A stretch of 64,000 nucleotides of DNA, from contig NC_054390.1 of assembly GCF_001625195.1 (NCBI RefSeq), positions 6,483,222 to 6,547,221 of the forward strand. Direction: 5' to 3'. The stretch comes from Drechmeria coniospora. Its lineage: Eukaryota > Ascomycota > Sordariomycetes > Hypocreales > Ophiocordycipitaceae. Position numbers and translations under genes: made by a program. Each line of letters begins with the position of its first letter. The first letter of the stretch is position 1. The notes under the pieces were generated by a model. It had not been told where the DNA came from and did no database searches. It was given only the letters and a program-made list of their open reading frames with translations. Of the stretch, positions 35,197 through 44,966 are shown one piece after another.

Positions 35197-35616
35197 GCTA
35201 ATGAGCTGGTTGAAGACATGCGCGATGTCTGTAGCGAGCGATCATGAGATTCTGGATTGATAGTCTGGCTCCGTCAGGTCATACGCAATCTCTTGGCCAT
35301 CAACTGTGCTGTGTGGATCCAGGAACATCGGACGTTGGTACCCAACAATGAGGATCCTCAGCGAGCTCTAGATTGCGTTTGCTTATGTCGGCAACTGGCC
35401 ACCTATGTGCCGCAGCCTCTGCTGAGATTGGATGGTGTGGAACTTGACAGGGTTGTTCGCGTATCAAGACCCTGGGTGGTGCTGCATGTTGCAGCTGTCC
35501 ATGCTGCATCATGCAGGCGGCCAATGTCCACCCTATCGCAGCATCAATCACTCCCAGCATGGATGCAGCGGTGGCGGCCGATGGTAAGGTAGTGGCTGTC
35601 CTGACTCAACCGCCTG
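35197..35616. promoter_or_regulatory. Divergent intergenic region between the Hsp70-like and coiled-coil genes
   Basis: 420 bp separate the two start codons. I cannot exclude a short upstream exon of the plus-strand gene here, for example an ATG near 35561. The shared-promoter call is from geometry. Confidence 0.4.
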
Positions 35617-37207
35617 ATGCTCTCTCCGACTCGGCGAAGTAACGTTAGATGGGCATCAGGCATTCAAGGCACGCCTTGGCAGCCCAACAGCCTCGGCCGC
35701 ATGCTTTTTCAGCTTTGGAAGCAGCTGCAATGTCGCCCCAACGGTCTGTTTGACTACCGAAGGATCCGCCATGATCATTTGGTTCCATCTACGAAGACAA
35801 GAGTCGAGCCGCTCGAAACAGATGCGGTTGACACCATGGAGTCTGGGTTTAACAGCACAAATACAGGAACACACAGCGAGGTCTCAAGGAAACCAATGGG
35901 GAAAAGGGAAACAAGCCTGGAGACGCCTAAATCTATCCACTCGATTCTGGAAACACAGCTAGCTAATGAAGTCCTGCTGAGACGATTCACCGAGCATGTA
36001 CTGGACGTACGGCAGGAAGAACTCGAAACGCAGGAGGCGGAAAACAAGAAGTTACTGAAGAAACTCGAGACGCTCAAGAAAGAGCTTTCTGATGCGCAAT
36101 GCCAGCTCATCGAGTCTCGAAGCCAGTCCAAGGCCAAGTCGAAACAATTACAACAAGCCAAAGACCAGATTTTCCGTCTACAGCCGAAGCGGAAAGACAT
36201 GACGGAGTCTGAAGCCCAGCAGGCGTACAAGATGCTCTGCGGAAATGTGCAGCGGTGGGTTGGGAACCGTCTGGGTCCCATTCTGGACGATATGGAAACC
36301 GGACGCTTGCGACAAGTACCGAGCGGCTCGGCAGCGAGACTCGCGCCTCTCATCAGAGAGCCGGCAAAACGCTGCATTTCCGTGGACATGTCAGACGAGC
36401 ACCATGTCATCGCCATCATCATGTATTACCTCTGGATAGAACTCTTTGCCAAATCATTCTACTGTCCGCTGGACGACACTGTCGACGACGCTACGGTGAC
36501 GTGGATTGACGAGGTTGAAGCGGCCATGTCGAAGCTGCCGAGGGGTGAGCGAGAGGAACCTATCATGACCGGAAAGGGGGGCTGACCGAGTAGATGCTGC
36601 TCACTGCCGCGAATGGAGAAGCGAGACCCTCACGGCGTTGACGAAAGAGTCGCTCTTCAAATCTCGAAGGTCGGCTTTCATCAGCCTCGTCTCCGAGGAG
36701 CTCGCCTCAAAGATGTCCATCCTGGTTCCCAAGATGTCTCCTGCGGAGCTTCGCAGCTCGCTGCGCAGGACGATTGTAGAACCAGCAGCCGACTTGGCAC
36801 ATGCGCTCGACCTTGCGTCCAATATTTACTCTCTTAAATGGCCAGCCCGGAACGCAAGCACACGGCTTGAGGTGTACGAGTGCACTCACCTCAGCGATGG
36901 CCTCATCCTCGACCTTGGCGGTACTGGGCCGAATTCCTCCGCCCGACGCAACGTCACTTATCTGTTTGACCTGGCCCCTGGGCTATTTGTCGAGAGGATC
37001 GAGGGGGGAAGGAAAGCTCCTCTAAGAGCGATATGCAGACCCAAGGTACTGGTGCATGCAGGAATCGAGGAAGTGCCTAGGGATGCGACGTTGATGAAAT
37101 GGCTCTGCGACGGCTCGAACCTGTCTGGATCACATGACGGCTTGCCACGGACAGCAGCGCAAAGGAGTAAGATTCCCATCATCCCTTTCCGCCCATCCAA
37201 TCTCTGA
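35617..37207 (+). CDS. Coiled-coil protein of unknown function
   Basis: Two exons, 35617-36544 and 36594-37207, encode 513 residues. The intron (GTGAGC..CGAGTAG) restores LPRDAAHCREWRSETLTAL in phase. Residues about 120-190 form a charged coiled coil (EELETQEAENKKLLKKLETLKKE is part of it), followed by a globular region with QAYKMLCGNVQRWVGNR and IIMYYLWIELFAKSFYCPL. The layout resembles a fungus-specific family I have seen beside other genes but cannot name. There is no catalytic motif, signal peptide or membrane segment. The start is the first in-frame ATG; later Met residues at 35703 and 35837 are possible. It is the divergent neighbour of the Hsp70-like gene. Confidence 0.75.
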
Positions 37208-37432
37208 CGTCGTAGGGTCGTTTGGACAACCGCCGCTAGGAAAAGGGCGATGACAGCGCTGGTGTCCAGCGTCCTTCGTGGAAAGGGTTGCACAGCTGAT
37301 TCATCGTCCAAGTAGAAAAGAGTCTTGAGTGACTGAGAATGAATGCGAATGGAGTGATATGCACCCACAAATGTCCCTTGATACTGGATTCGACACATCA
37401 CGCTGTTAATCTTGACATACAACTCTGTACAC

Positions 37433-38377
37433 CTACAACACCGATCTCCACTCCCAGCCCTCGATTGACGCATAGTCCTCCAAAGTTACGGCGGTCGGGA
37501 CTTGGAGGAGCCGGCGAAGCGGTCTCGGCGGCGGCGATGCCAACTCATGCAACCGACGGCGCAAATTGGGGGCGCTGGCGTTGTTGCGAATCGTGCGCGC
37601 CATAGCTTGCACATACCGTTCATCAGGAGGACGGCCAGGATCAGGAGCTCTCCGGGTGAGAGGGCGCTCGTGAGATTCGAGAGGGTCGCCTCGTTTGACA
37701 CCTATGTTTTCCGGCTTGACTTTCGCTTTCGTCGAGGACATGCCGTGGTTCCCATCGGGGAGCGCGGACTCGGCTACCGGTCCGGGTATGTACGGACGGA
37801 TGCAATTGCGGATATAGTCGTCTTTCATGCCGAGGACGCTGGCGTCTGCGAGCCCGAGATTAATGCGGTCGATGTATTCCTCCTTGGGAACGCTGTCCTC
37901 GACATGGCGGAAGCTGATGTAGACGAGCGCGTCGTCGTGCCGCTGCTGGCCCGGTGATACCAACAATTCCTGGGCGGCACACTTGGCCTGTCGGCAGACG
38001 GCAGCCGGACCTCCCTTGCTGACGATCCAGGACACAGGTCGACGATACAGAGTCCCAGAGGCACGATGCAGTAGGATAGGGAGGTAGCGCTTCTCATAGG
38101 CATTTTTGGAGACACCCTCGTTGACGTCGAGCTTGGCCTCGTCCGTTTCGTCAATTTCATAGACGAGTCCGTCAACCCAGCGACCGTCATCGTCGACGGC
38201 AACGACATTTGCGTACCCGCGCTGGTTGATCTGCCAGCGGTATCTGCTTAACCGCGCATGGCCAATGTACCTGCTATTGGGGCACCGTCTTTTCATCTGT
38301 TTGATATGGAGATTGCTGCCATAGGCAAAGTAGTACTTGGTTGAACGGGGGTTACTCGGCTGCGGCCCGGCCGCCAT
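37433..38377 (-). CDS. Gamma-glutamylcyclotransferase-like protein (AIG2/GGCT fold)
   Basis: A single exon gives 314 residues from the ATG at 38377. That start places the fold at the usual distance from the N terminus; the open frame extends upstream only without a better ATG. The hallmark YFAYGSNL is at residues 16-23, followed by QMKRRCPNSRYIGHARL and INQRGYANVV. The likely catalytic Glu is E87 in LDVNEGV, equivalent to the Glu that opens the gamma-glutamyl bond in GGCT. Such enzymes release 5-oxoproline from gamma-glutamyl amines or peptides. The last about 120 residues (Pro/Arg-rich, then RTIRNNASAPNLRRRLHEL) are an extension beyond the fold. It is transcribed away from the putative amidoligase at 39331, which makes a linked function attractive. 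Confidence 0.9.
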   Translation of the reverse strand: MAAGPQPSNPRSTKYYFAYGSNLHIKQMKRRCPNSRYIGHARLSRYRWQINQRGYANVVAVDDDGRWVDGLVYEIDETDEAKLDVNEGVSKNAYEKRYLPILLHRASGTLYRRPVSWIVSKGGPAAVCRQAKCAAQELLVSPGQQRHDDALVYISFRHVEDSVPKEEYIDRINLGLADASVLGMKDDYIRNCIRPYIPGPVAESALPDGNHGMSSTKAKVKPENIGVKRGDPLESHERPLTRRAPDPGRPPDERYVQAMARTIRNNASAPNLRRRLHELASPPPRPLRRLLQVPTAVTLEDYASIEGWEWRSVL

Positions 38378-39330
38378 CGGGACGAATAATGGGCGGAAAA
38401 CGAGACACGGAGACGAGTTATCAAAAAGCGTCACCCATCCGCAAGGGGCACATTGAGGCTGGGACGTTGTTTTCAGATTCCACACTTGGGACAGGGGCTG
38501 CCTCTGCTGGCCGTCTGGCGGAACGAGGGGTCAGCTGCGACTGATGGACGTGGTGAGAAGAGCAGAGACTAACAAGAAAACCGGTCGGTGAAGACGGTCC
38601 AGTGTCAGCCGCAGTGAAGCCGCGGTGAAGCTGCATGCTCGTACGAGTATTACTCACGGATTACGGACGCTGCATGTGGAGCACTCGCGCGATGCATGTA
38701 CGTGTGAGTTGGGCAGCAAGTCAGGGGTCAAGGGCCAGGGGTGTTCTTCGTCACCGCCAATCGCGTGGCACCACGTCCAGGAGCTGGGGTTATTGGTACG
38801 GACAGCATCCTGTCACCTGCACCGGCGAAGATGAAATGTCGACGTTGTTCTGGGTCCTGGATGCCTAACCCTTCGGTTGGCTTGTGTTGTGTGAGACTTT
38901 GTGCCTTCTAGCATGGGATCACCGCCGCCAACGAATGGGCCAGCGCAGTTCAAGGAGACGTCTTTACGCCTCACTATCGGAGTCTCGAGTTCCATATGCT
39001 GGACTGAAATGGAAGTTTTGCATGGGAAGCTCTCGAAGGCTCTCCAGCTGCCTGCAGCTCGGCAAACAATGCACTATCATCGTCAACGATACAAAGGAGC
39101 TGGGCGCTGGAAGGGATATTCCAATCAAGCCTCGAAGCCAAGGGCCACACTACTCACTTACTCCCTCATTCACTGACGCAGTCTCTTACTCTCTCGCTCG
39201 CTTCATTGCTCAACTACGTACTTGTTCAAGGATAGGCGGCCTCTCTGGTCATATCGGCGTACGTTGACCAGTGTCACACCAGGGCAGGATACAGCATCGA
39301 AAACACGACAATCTCGCGAAGAGATTCAAC
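38378..39330. promoter_or_regulatory. Divergent intergenic region between the GGCT-like and amidoligase genes
   Basis: 953 bp between two start codons pointing apart. No supportable coding frame lies in it. It must contain both promoters, so co-regulation is possible. Confidence 0.45.
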
Positions 39331-40344
39331 ATGATTAAGCACTACAATTTTGGTGTCGAGATCGAAGCGGTTGCAAAGCCGTACGGCGGCGGCGAGGCCT
39401 TCACGACCGTCGACTGGTACCGACAACTCGCCCAGAAGTTGCAGAACCGCGGCATCCCGGCCGTCTACGACGACTGCTCCAAGTACAGCAAACACCCAGA
39501 ATACTATGGCGGCAAGTGGTTCGTCACCCGCGACGGCTCTCTCAAGAGACCGCAGCCCCTCGTCTGTATGGAAGTCGTTTCGCCCCGGCTCAACACGACG
39601 CAGCACACCGGTCGCACCTTGTCTGACTTTTGGGAGGCCATGCGCGTTCACTTCCAGCCGCAGCGCGATATATCGTGTGGCGGCCACGTACACGTCACGC
39701 CCCTGAGCATGCGCAACAGGTTCTCCCTGCGCTCGCTCAAGAAGATTGCTTTTGCAACAGTCGTCTACGAGGACTTTGTGAGCGCAATACTACCGACACA
39801 CCGGCGTGAGAATCAGTACTGCAAGCTCAACAGTCAGAGTCCCGCGGCCGGGCTGCGACAGACGCTTGTTCAGGGCAAGACGACGGCGAGTCTGCGGCAG
39901 GTCGCCGCCGAGATCAGGGCGAGGCCCAACGAGATGGAGCTGTACTTTTACATGCAGGGCAATCGGTACGTCATGTGGAACTTTCAGAACATATTCCCGA
40001 ACCCAAAGACGGGTCGTTGCACCGGAACCGTCGAGTTCCGGGGTGGAAACCAGTTTCTGTGCACAAAGGGCACCTTGGCCTGGGTTGCCTTCGTCCTGGC
40101 CTTCATCACGCTGGCCCTCAAAGAGGTGCGTATGGGCCGACCCGTAGCTGGGTGGGAAGAAGAGCCTGCTGAAGAGTAACAGGACCTCGTCAACAAGTGC
40201 ACCACGATTTCGTACGTCTCGCCGGCCGATTCCAGCTTCCTGCGTCGTCTCACACAGTGGTGGGATCGTATCCGCCACGCGGCTAGGAAAAGCAAGATGT
40301 GCCGTCGCTTGCCAGACGAGCATAGCAGGATGCGGACGCGGTAG
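39331..40344 (+). CDS. Putative amidoligase (glutamine-synthetase-like fold, amidoligase_2 family)
   Basis: Two exons, 39331-40125 and 40183-40344, encode 318 residues. The ATG at 39331 is the first in frame; the open frame further upstream begins only with GTG. The intron has a GTGCGT donor and a GAGTAACAG branch/acceptor. Splicing joins TLALKE to DLVNKCTTISYVSP; unspliced, the frame stops at 40177-40179. Family marks are FGVEIE at residues 7-12 (predicted metal/ATP-binding acids), FVTRDGSL, CMEVVSP, GGHVHV near residues 117-122, and VEFRGGNQ. By family these enzymes use ATP to join an amine to a carboxylate, often a glutamate side chain. The substrate is unknown for fungal members. Its divergent neighbour is a GGCT-like enzyme, a pairing known from bacterial amidoligase operons. 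Confidence 0.88.
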
Positions 40345-40640
40345 CCGGCAGACGACCTGCACAGTCGAGAAAGCCCGGTGCTACTTGCGAATACAGAGCA
40401 CCCCAAGATGGTGAGGAACGAACATGTGTCTCGGCGACATTGATGCGACTGAGCGTCGTGGGCAGTATTGTTCATCTTTGGAGGTGATTCGGATTCGCCA
40501 GAGTCTGATGAATGCAACAGGAAGTTGTGGGTCGGCAGGGAAAATGCAAGACTCGGGTCAGAACAGGATCACGCATCTAAATCGTCATCATGTTGCTATG
40601 ACACGTGCAACGAGAATGCTCCTGAACGCCGGTGAACGCC

Positions 40641-42905
40641 TCATGCTTCCTCCTTTGCCTCCTCCTCAAACAGAACCAGGACGGTGCCAGCCTTGCAAAT
40701 ATCCTACAGCAGTCAGCATACACTGTCGATTGGCGCGCCATTCAGCGACATGACTTACCCCTTCCTTGTGGGCCAGTTTCTTGACGACGCCGTCCTGCGG
40801 CGAGCGAATCACCGTCTCCATCTTCATCGACTCGATGCTGCAGCCGTCAGCGGGTCGAAAAGGTCAAAGTGGTGGGGGGTAGCTTGAACTTACACGACGA
40901 GCGGCGTTCCCTTCTTTACCTCCTGCCCCTCTTCGACCTCGTTCTTCAGCACTTTGCACGGCATAGGGGCCACGACCGACGCCGCCAGCTCCTTGAGCCC
41001 CAGCGCCTTCTCGTACCAGGCCGGCGGCAGGAGCGCAAGGTCCGTCTTGACGCCATGCTGGAAGACGGCGATCTTGGTGTCGTTTTCGCCCGGCTGCGGA
41101 ACCACCGACGACAGAATCCGCTCCAAGGGAAAGTAGGTCTGCAGCTTGACGAGGGGACCCTCGATCGTCGGCTCGCAGGCGACGTTGGTCAAGAGCTGCG
41201 CCGGCTCACCCTTGCGCGCGACGGTGACGCTGTAGAGGCCGTGACCGGTCTGGGTGACGCTGGCCTCGACAACCTGGCCTTCCTGCTCGCTGTAGCCGTC
41301 GAGGACCTTGAAGGCCATGCTGCGCTCGGCAGTGGCGGCGGCGTCGCCAAAGCCTAGCGTCTCGCCGTGAGGGGGCTGCGCCCGGAGCTGCAGGCTGATG
41401 ATGCCGAGTGCGGCCTGGGCGAAGACCTCGTCGCTGATGCGTCTGGGCTTGAAGAGTTCGTCCCTCCACTTGTCGATGAAGCCCGTTTCGACGTCGCCGT
41501 CGACGAAGGCGGGCGACTGGCACAGCCGCTTGAGGAACTCGACGTTTGTGCTGACGCCGACGATCTCGAAGGCCCGCAGTGCCGATTCGAGCTTGGCGAT
41601 GGCCCTCTCTCGCGTGTCGGCCCGGACGATGAGCTTGGCGATCATGCCGTCGTAGGCCTCGGAGACGGTGCTGCCGGAGCCAAAACCCCAGTCCAACCGG
41701 ACGTCCTCGTCGGCCAGGATGGTGTCGGGAAGGACGGCGTGGACGAGCTTGCCAGAATCGGGCATGAAGCCCTTCTCGGGGTTCTCGGCGTAGATTCGCG
41801 CCTCGATGGCCGCCCCACGCTTGCCCATCTCCTGCTCGACCTCGGCCTGGGTCAGGGGAAGCTTCTCACCGGCAGCGATGCGGAACTGCCACTCGACGAG
41901 GTCGAGGCCCGTGACCATCTCGGTGACGGGATGCTCGACCTGCAGACGGGTGTTCATCTCCATGAAGTAAAACTTGCCCGTGTCCTTGTCGAGGATGAAC
42001 TCGACGGTGCCGGCGCCGACGTAGCCGACGGCAGAGGCGGCCATACGCGCCTTGTCCCATAGGTCCCGACGCGTGGCATCGTCGAGGTCGGGGGCTGGGG
42101 ACTCCTCGAGGACCTTTTGGTGCCGGCGCTGGACGCTGCAGTCTCGCTCGCCGAGAGCGACGGTGTTGCCATGCTTGTCGGCAAAGACCTGGACCTCGAC
42201 GTGACGCGGGCGCACAATGTACTTTTCCACCAGCATGACCTCACCGCCCTCGCCGAAGGAAGCCTTGGCCTCGGCCCGGGCGCTCTTCAGCTGCGTCATG
42301 AACTCATCCTCGGCCAGGACGATGCGCATGCCTTTGCCGCCGCCGCCGCGGACGCTCTTCAGCAGGACCGGGAAGGTGACTTCCCTGGCGCGCGCGAGAA
42401 GCTCCTGCTCACCCTGCTCGGAGCCGTGGTAGCCGGGGACGCAGGGCACGTTGGCGGCCGTCATGATCTCCTTGCTGCGGGCCTTGTTGCCCATGTCAGC
42501 CATGGCGGTGGCGGGGGGGCCGACGAAGATGATTCCCTCGCGCTCGCAGCGCTCGGCAAACTGAGGGTTCTCGGACAGGAAGCCGTAGCCAGGGTGCAGC
42601 GCCTGTATGTTGTGCTTCTTGGCCAGGGCGATGATCTTGTCGCCATCGAGGTAGCCGTTGGCGGGGCCGAGGGCGAGGGACTGGTACCCCGTCGAGGCAT
42701 GCCAGGAGCCGGCATCGACGTCGGTATAGACGGTCGTCGCGCGGATGCCCATACGCTCGGCCGTGCGGTTAATCCGTATGGCGATCTCGCCACGGTTGGC
42801 GATGAGCACCGAGCTGAGCGCCGCCGCTTTGGGTGTCGAGCATGTCGAGGAGAAGCGACGAGGCAGTGGCCTCAAGGGGAGGCGATTGGCACGGAGGGAA
42901 CGCAT
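40641..42905 (-). CDS. mccA: 3-methylcrotonyl-CoA carboxylase, biotin-containing alpha subunit
   Basis: Three exons on the minus strand, 42905-40894, 40837-40759 and 40703-40641, encode 717 residues. The enzyme carboxylates 3-methylcrotonyl-CoA in mitochondrial leucine breakdown, with the beta subunit. The N terminus MRSLRANRLPLRPLPRRFSS is an Arg-rich mitochondrial presequence, so I start at 42905 rather than the upstream non-ATG. The biotin-carboxylase domain begins SSVLIANRGEIAIRI and contains HPGYGFLSEN, the glycine-rich loop SVRGGGGKGMR and the EMNTRLQVEHPVTE catalytic block. The C-terminal biotinyl domain is rebuilt only by splicing: exon 2 holds ESMKM, with biotinyl Lys676, and exon 3 ends LVLFEEEAKEEA. 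Length and single biotin domain separate it from pyruvate and acetyl-CoA carboxylases. No beta-subunit gene is in this window. Confidence 0.96.
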
Positions 42906-43621
42906 GGCTGGCAATCAAGGGGAGGTAGGTGTCCGGAGGTTCTTTCGGCCGTTCTGGACGGCTGCGAGCCCTCGCCTGATGCCGGTCGCCCGTAGGAAAA
43001 TGTTGGTGGAGGAGGGGACGTTGGCCTCGTTCACGGTCGAGGAGCTTGGTGGAAGGTACGATGCGCTTGAGCTTGTGTGCCTGCCCACTAGTAAAGGTAG
43101 GTGAGATGGCCAATGGCAGCCGTGGGGAGCCGAGACTAGCCGCTGGTGGTAGCCGCGACGTCACTTGAAGCTCCAAACCCTTTCTGGAGATACGGAGTAT
43201 TAATTATTACTAGGTTAGTACGGAGTAATATTACTTAGTAGCTAGCTTGGAGCTACCACCCTGTAAGCCACCAGGTACACTCACTGCAATACATGTACTG
43301 GTACGTAATGCTACAGTACACTTGGTGCACTGGCTCAGTGAATGGTCCTCATACTAATGTACGGAGTACTTACTTACAGTACTGTCTGTACTGTAATTAC
43401 AATTATTTATTACCCACACTCTTATGGGCGGACACTCCGTAATACTGTACTTACTCAAGTATACTAGCGGGCGGCGCGTGACCAACCAGTCCTCGCCCAC
43501 TTGCTGACCCAGTCAACTCTGTGACCCCACAAGCCGGGCGGACGCCTGTGACCTTTACATCGTTGCTTGATTATTACTCCCTCACCGACATACAGACGCC
43601 ATCTATTTTCCAACGCCCGCC
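42906..43621. promoter_or_regulatory. Divergent intergenic region with TACGGAGTA motifs
   Basis: 716 bp between the mccA start and the split-barrel protein start. Several motifs (near 43192, 43219, 43361 and 43435) lie in its AT-rich centre. No gene is seen. Confidence 0.5.
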
Positions 43622-44605
43622 ATGGACAAGATCCCTCTCAACTACGAGGCCTCGGAGGGCGACACGCACAAGCAGGTCACCGGCACGATGCCGTCAGAGG
43701 TGGTGCAGTGTCTCGAGAATGCGCGGTTTGTAAGTAAATTACGGCTCCAGCCTGGCTGGCCGTGCTGCTGCCCAGACCTTTCCTGCTGCCCACCGCCCAC
43801 AACCCTTCGATGCCGAAGGCCTCAATGAGAAGGAGTAAGACGGTTCATCCTCTGCAGACTTCAGCGTTTGGACTTCTATTTGCAGCCATTTTCTGCAGTC
43901 ATGTTCGCCGCTCGTCATCTCACGCCCCCCCTCCGCTGCCTGGTTCAACAGCGAGCTAACCCCGCTGGCGATAGCTTCACCTCGCCACCTGCACCGACAA
44001 CATACCCCACGTCTCCCTCATGAACTACACCTACCTCGCCTCCTCGCCGTACTCGACCCGTCCCCTAATCGTCATGACCACGAACCCCGCCTCGCGCAAG
44101 ATGACCTCCATCGTCGCCAACCCCAACGTCTCTCTCCTCGTCCACGACTGTGCGTTGCCCTCCTGGCCGTCTCCGATCACGACTGATGTGAATGACAGGG
44201 GTCTCCCATCGACCGCCCACCCAAAGCCGTCGCCCCTCCGGTGGCTCTCCCGGCCCCGACCACCGCTCCAGCCTCGCCTCTCTCCTGCTGAACCTCAACA
44301 CCTCGGCCATGTCTAGCATCAGCGCCACCATAGGCGGCTCAGCGCGCTTGGCCCCGTGCGGTTCGGAGGAGGAAAAATACTACTTCGAGAAGCACCTCGA
44401 GAACAACACATTCGCCGAGGGTGAGCCGCCTTTCCGCCAGCAAAACAACAGGGCCGAAAGTGGCCCCGCCGGCCACTTTGTAGCCGGGGAGGAGGTCAGG
44501 GTCATCGTGGTCGACATCAGAGACGTCCGGATCAGTGACTGGAAGGGCACGGTAAGGGATTGGGCCTTTGTGGCCGATGCTACTCTCGCCAACGGCACGG
44601 CATGA
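43622..44605 (+). CDS. Pyridoxamine-5'-phosphate-oxidase-like split-barrel protein
   Basis: Three exons, 43622-43729, 43975-44149 and 44199-44605, encode 229 residues. The first two introns are GT-AG with in-phase joins. The first, 245 nt, is long for this window. Joined, the text reads LENARFLHLATCTDNIPHVSLMNYTYL, the opening beta strands of an FMN-binding split barrel. Then come LIVMTTNPASRKMTSI and, near the C terminus, KYYFEKHLENNTF and VRVIVVDIRDVRISDWKG. The pattern fits the fungal family of budding yeast YLR456W/YPR172W. These resemble PNPOx by fold, but their activity is not established. A putative donor at GAGG|GTGAGCC in exon 3 is left unspliced because the read-through matches the family better. 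Confidence 0.87.
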
Positions 44606-44966
44606 CGATAGAGGTAACTGTCTTCGCGCATATACTTGTGCAATGCATCCGGTTTGGACTCATGGGTCTCTTGCAGTTTTGAAAACTAAAAGGAACGTCA
44701 ATACGCGCCCATGTCCTTCTCGGCTGGCTGGCTTCGGCCATGTTCCCAGCTCCGCCATTATGGGCAAGTCTGTCCACGATTGCCGTCTGCTCGGCTCCGT
44801 CGCCAATCATAATACAATGTCCGCAATGAAAATGTCAACGCCCAATTAGTATAGCATGCTATGCCGTCCTCGGGGAACTGGATCGATAATGCGGCTGGCC
44901 AAGTCCCAGTATTCTCCACCACCACCAACCCACCCCACCCCCCATTCATAGCTTGTCCGGGCGGCA
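44606..44966. other. Convergent intergenic region, no gene recognised
   Basis: 361 bp between two converging genes. It is probably both 3' UTRs. Nothing else is seen. Confidence 0.55.

Noticed and set aside
39271..39330. 20-codon N-terminal extension of the amidoligase
   Set aside because: The extension would need a GTG start; the first in-frame ATG is 39331 and gives the family-like MIKHYNFGVEIE.
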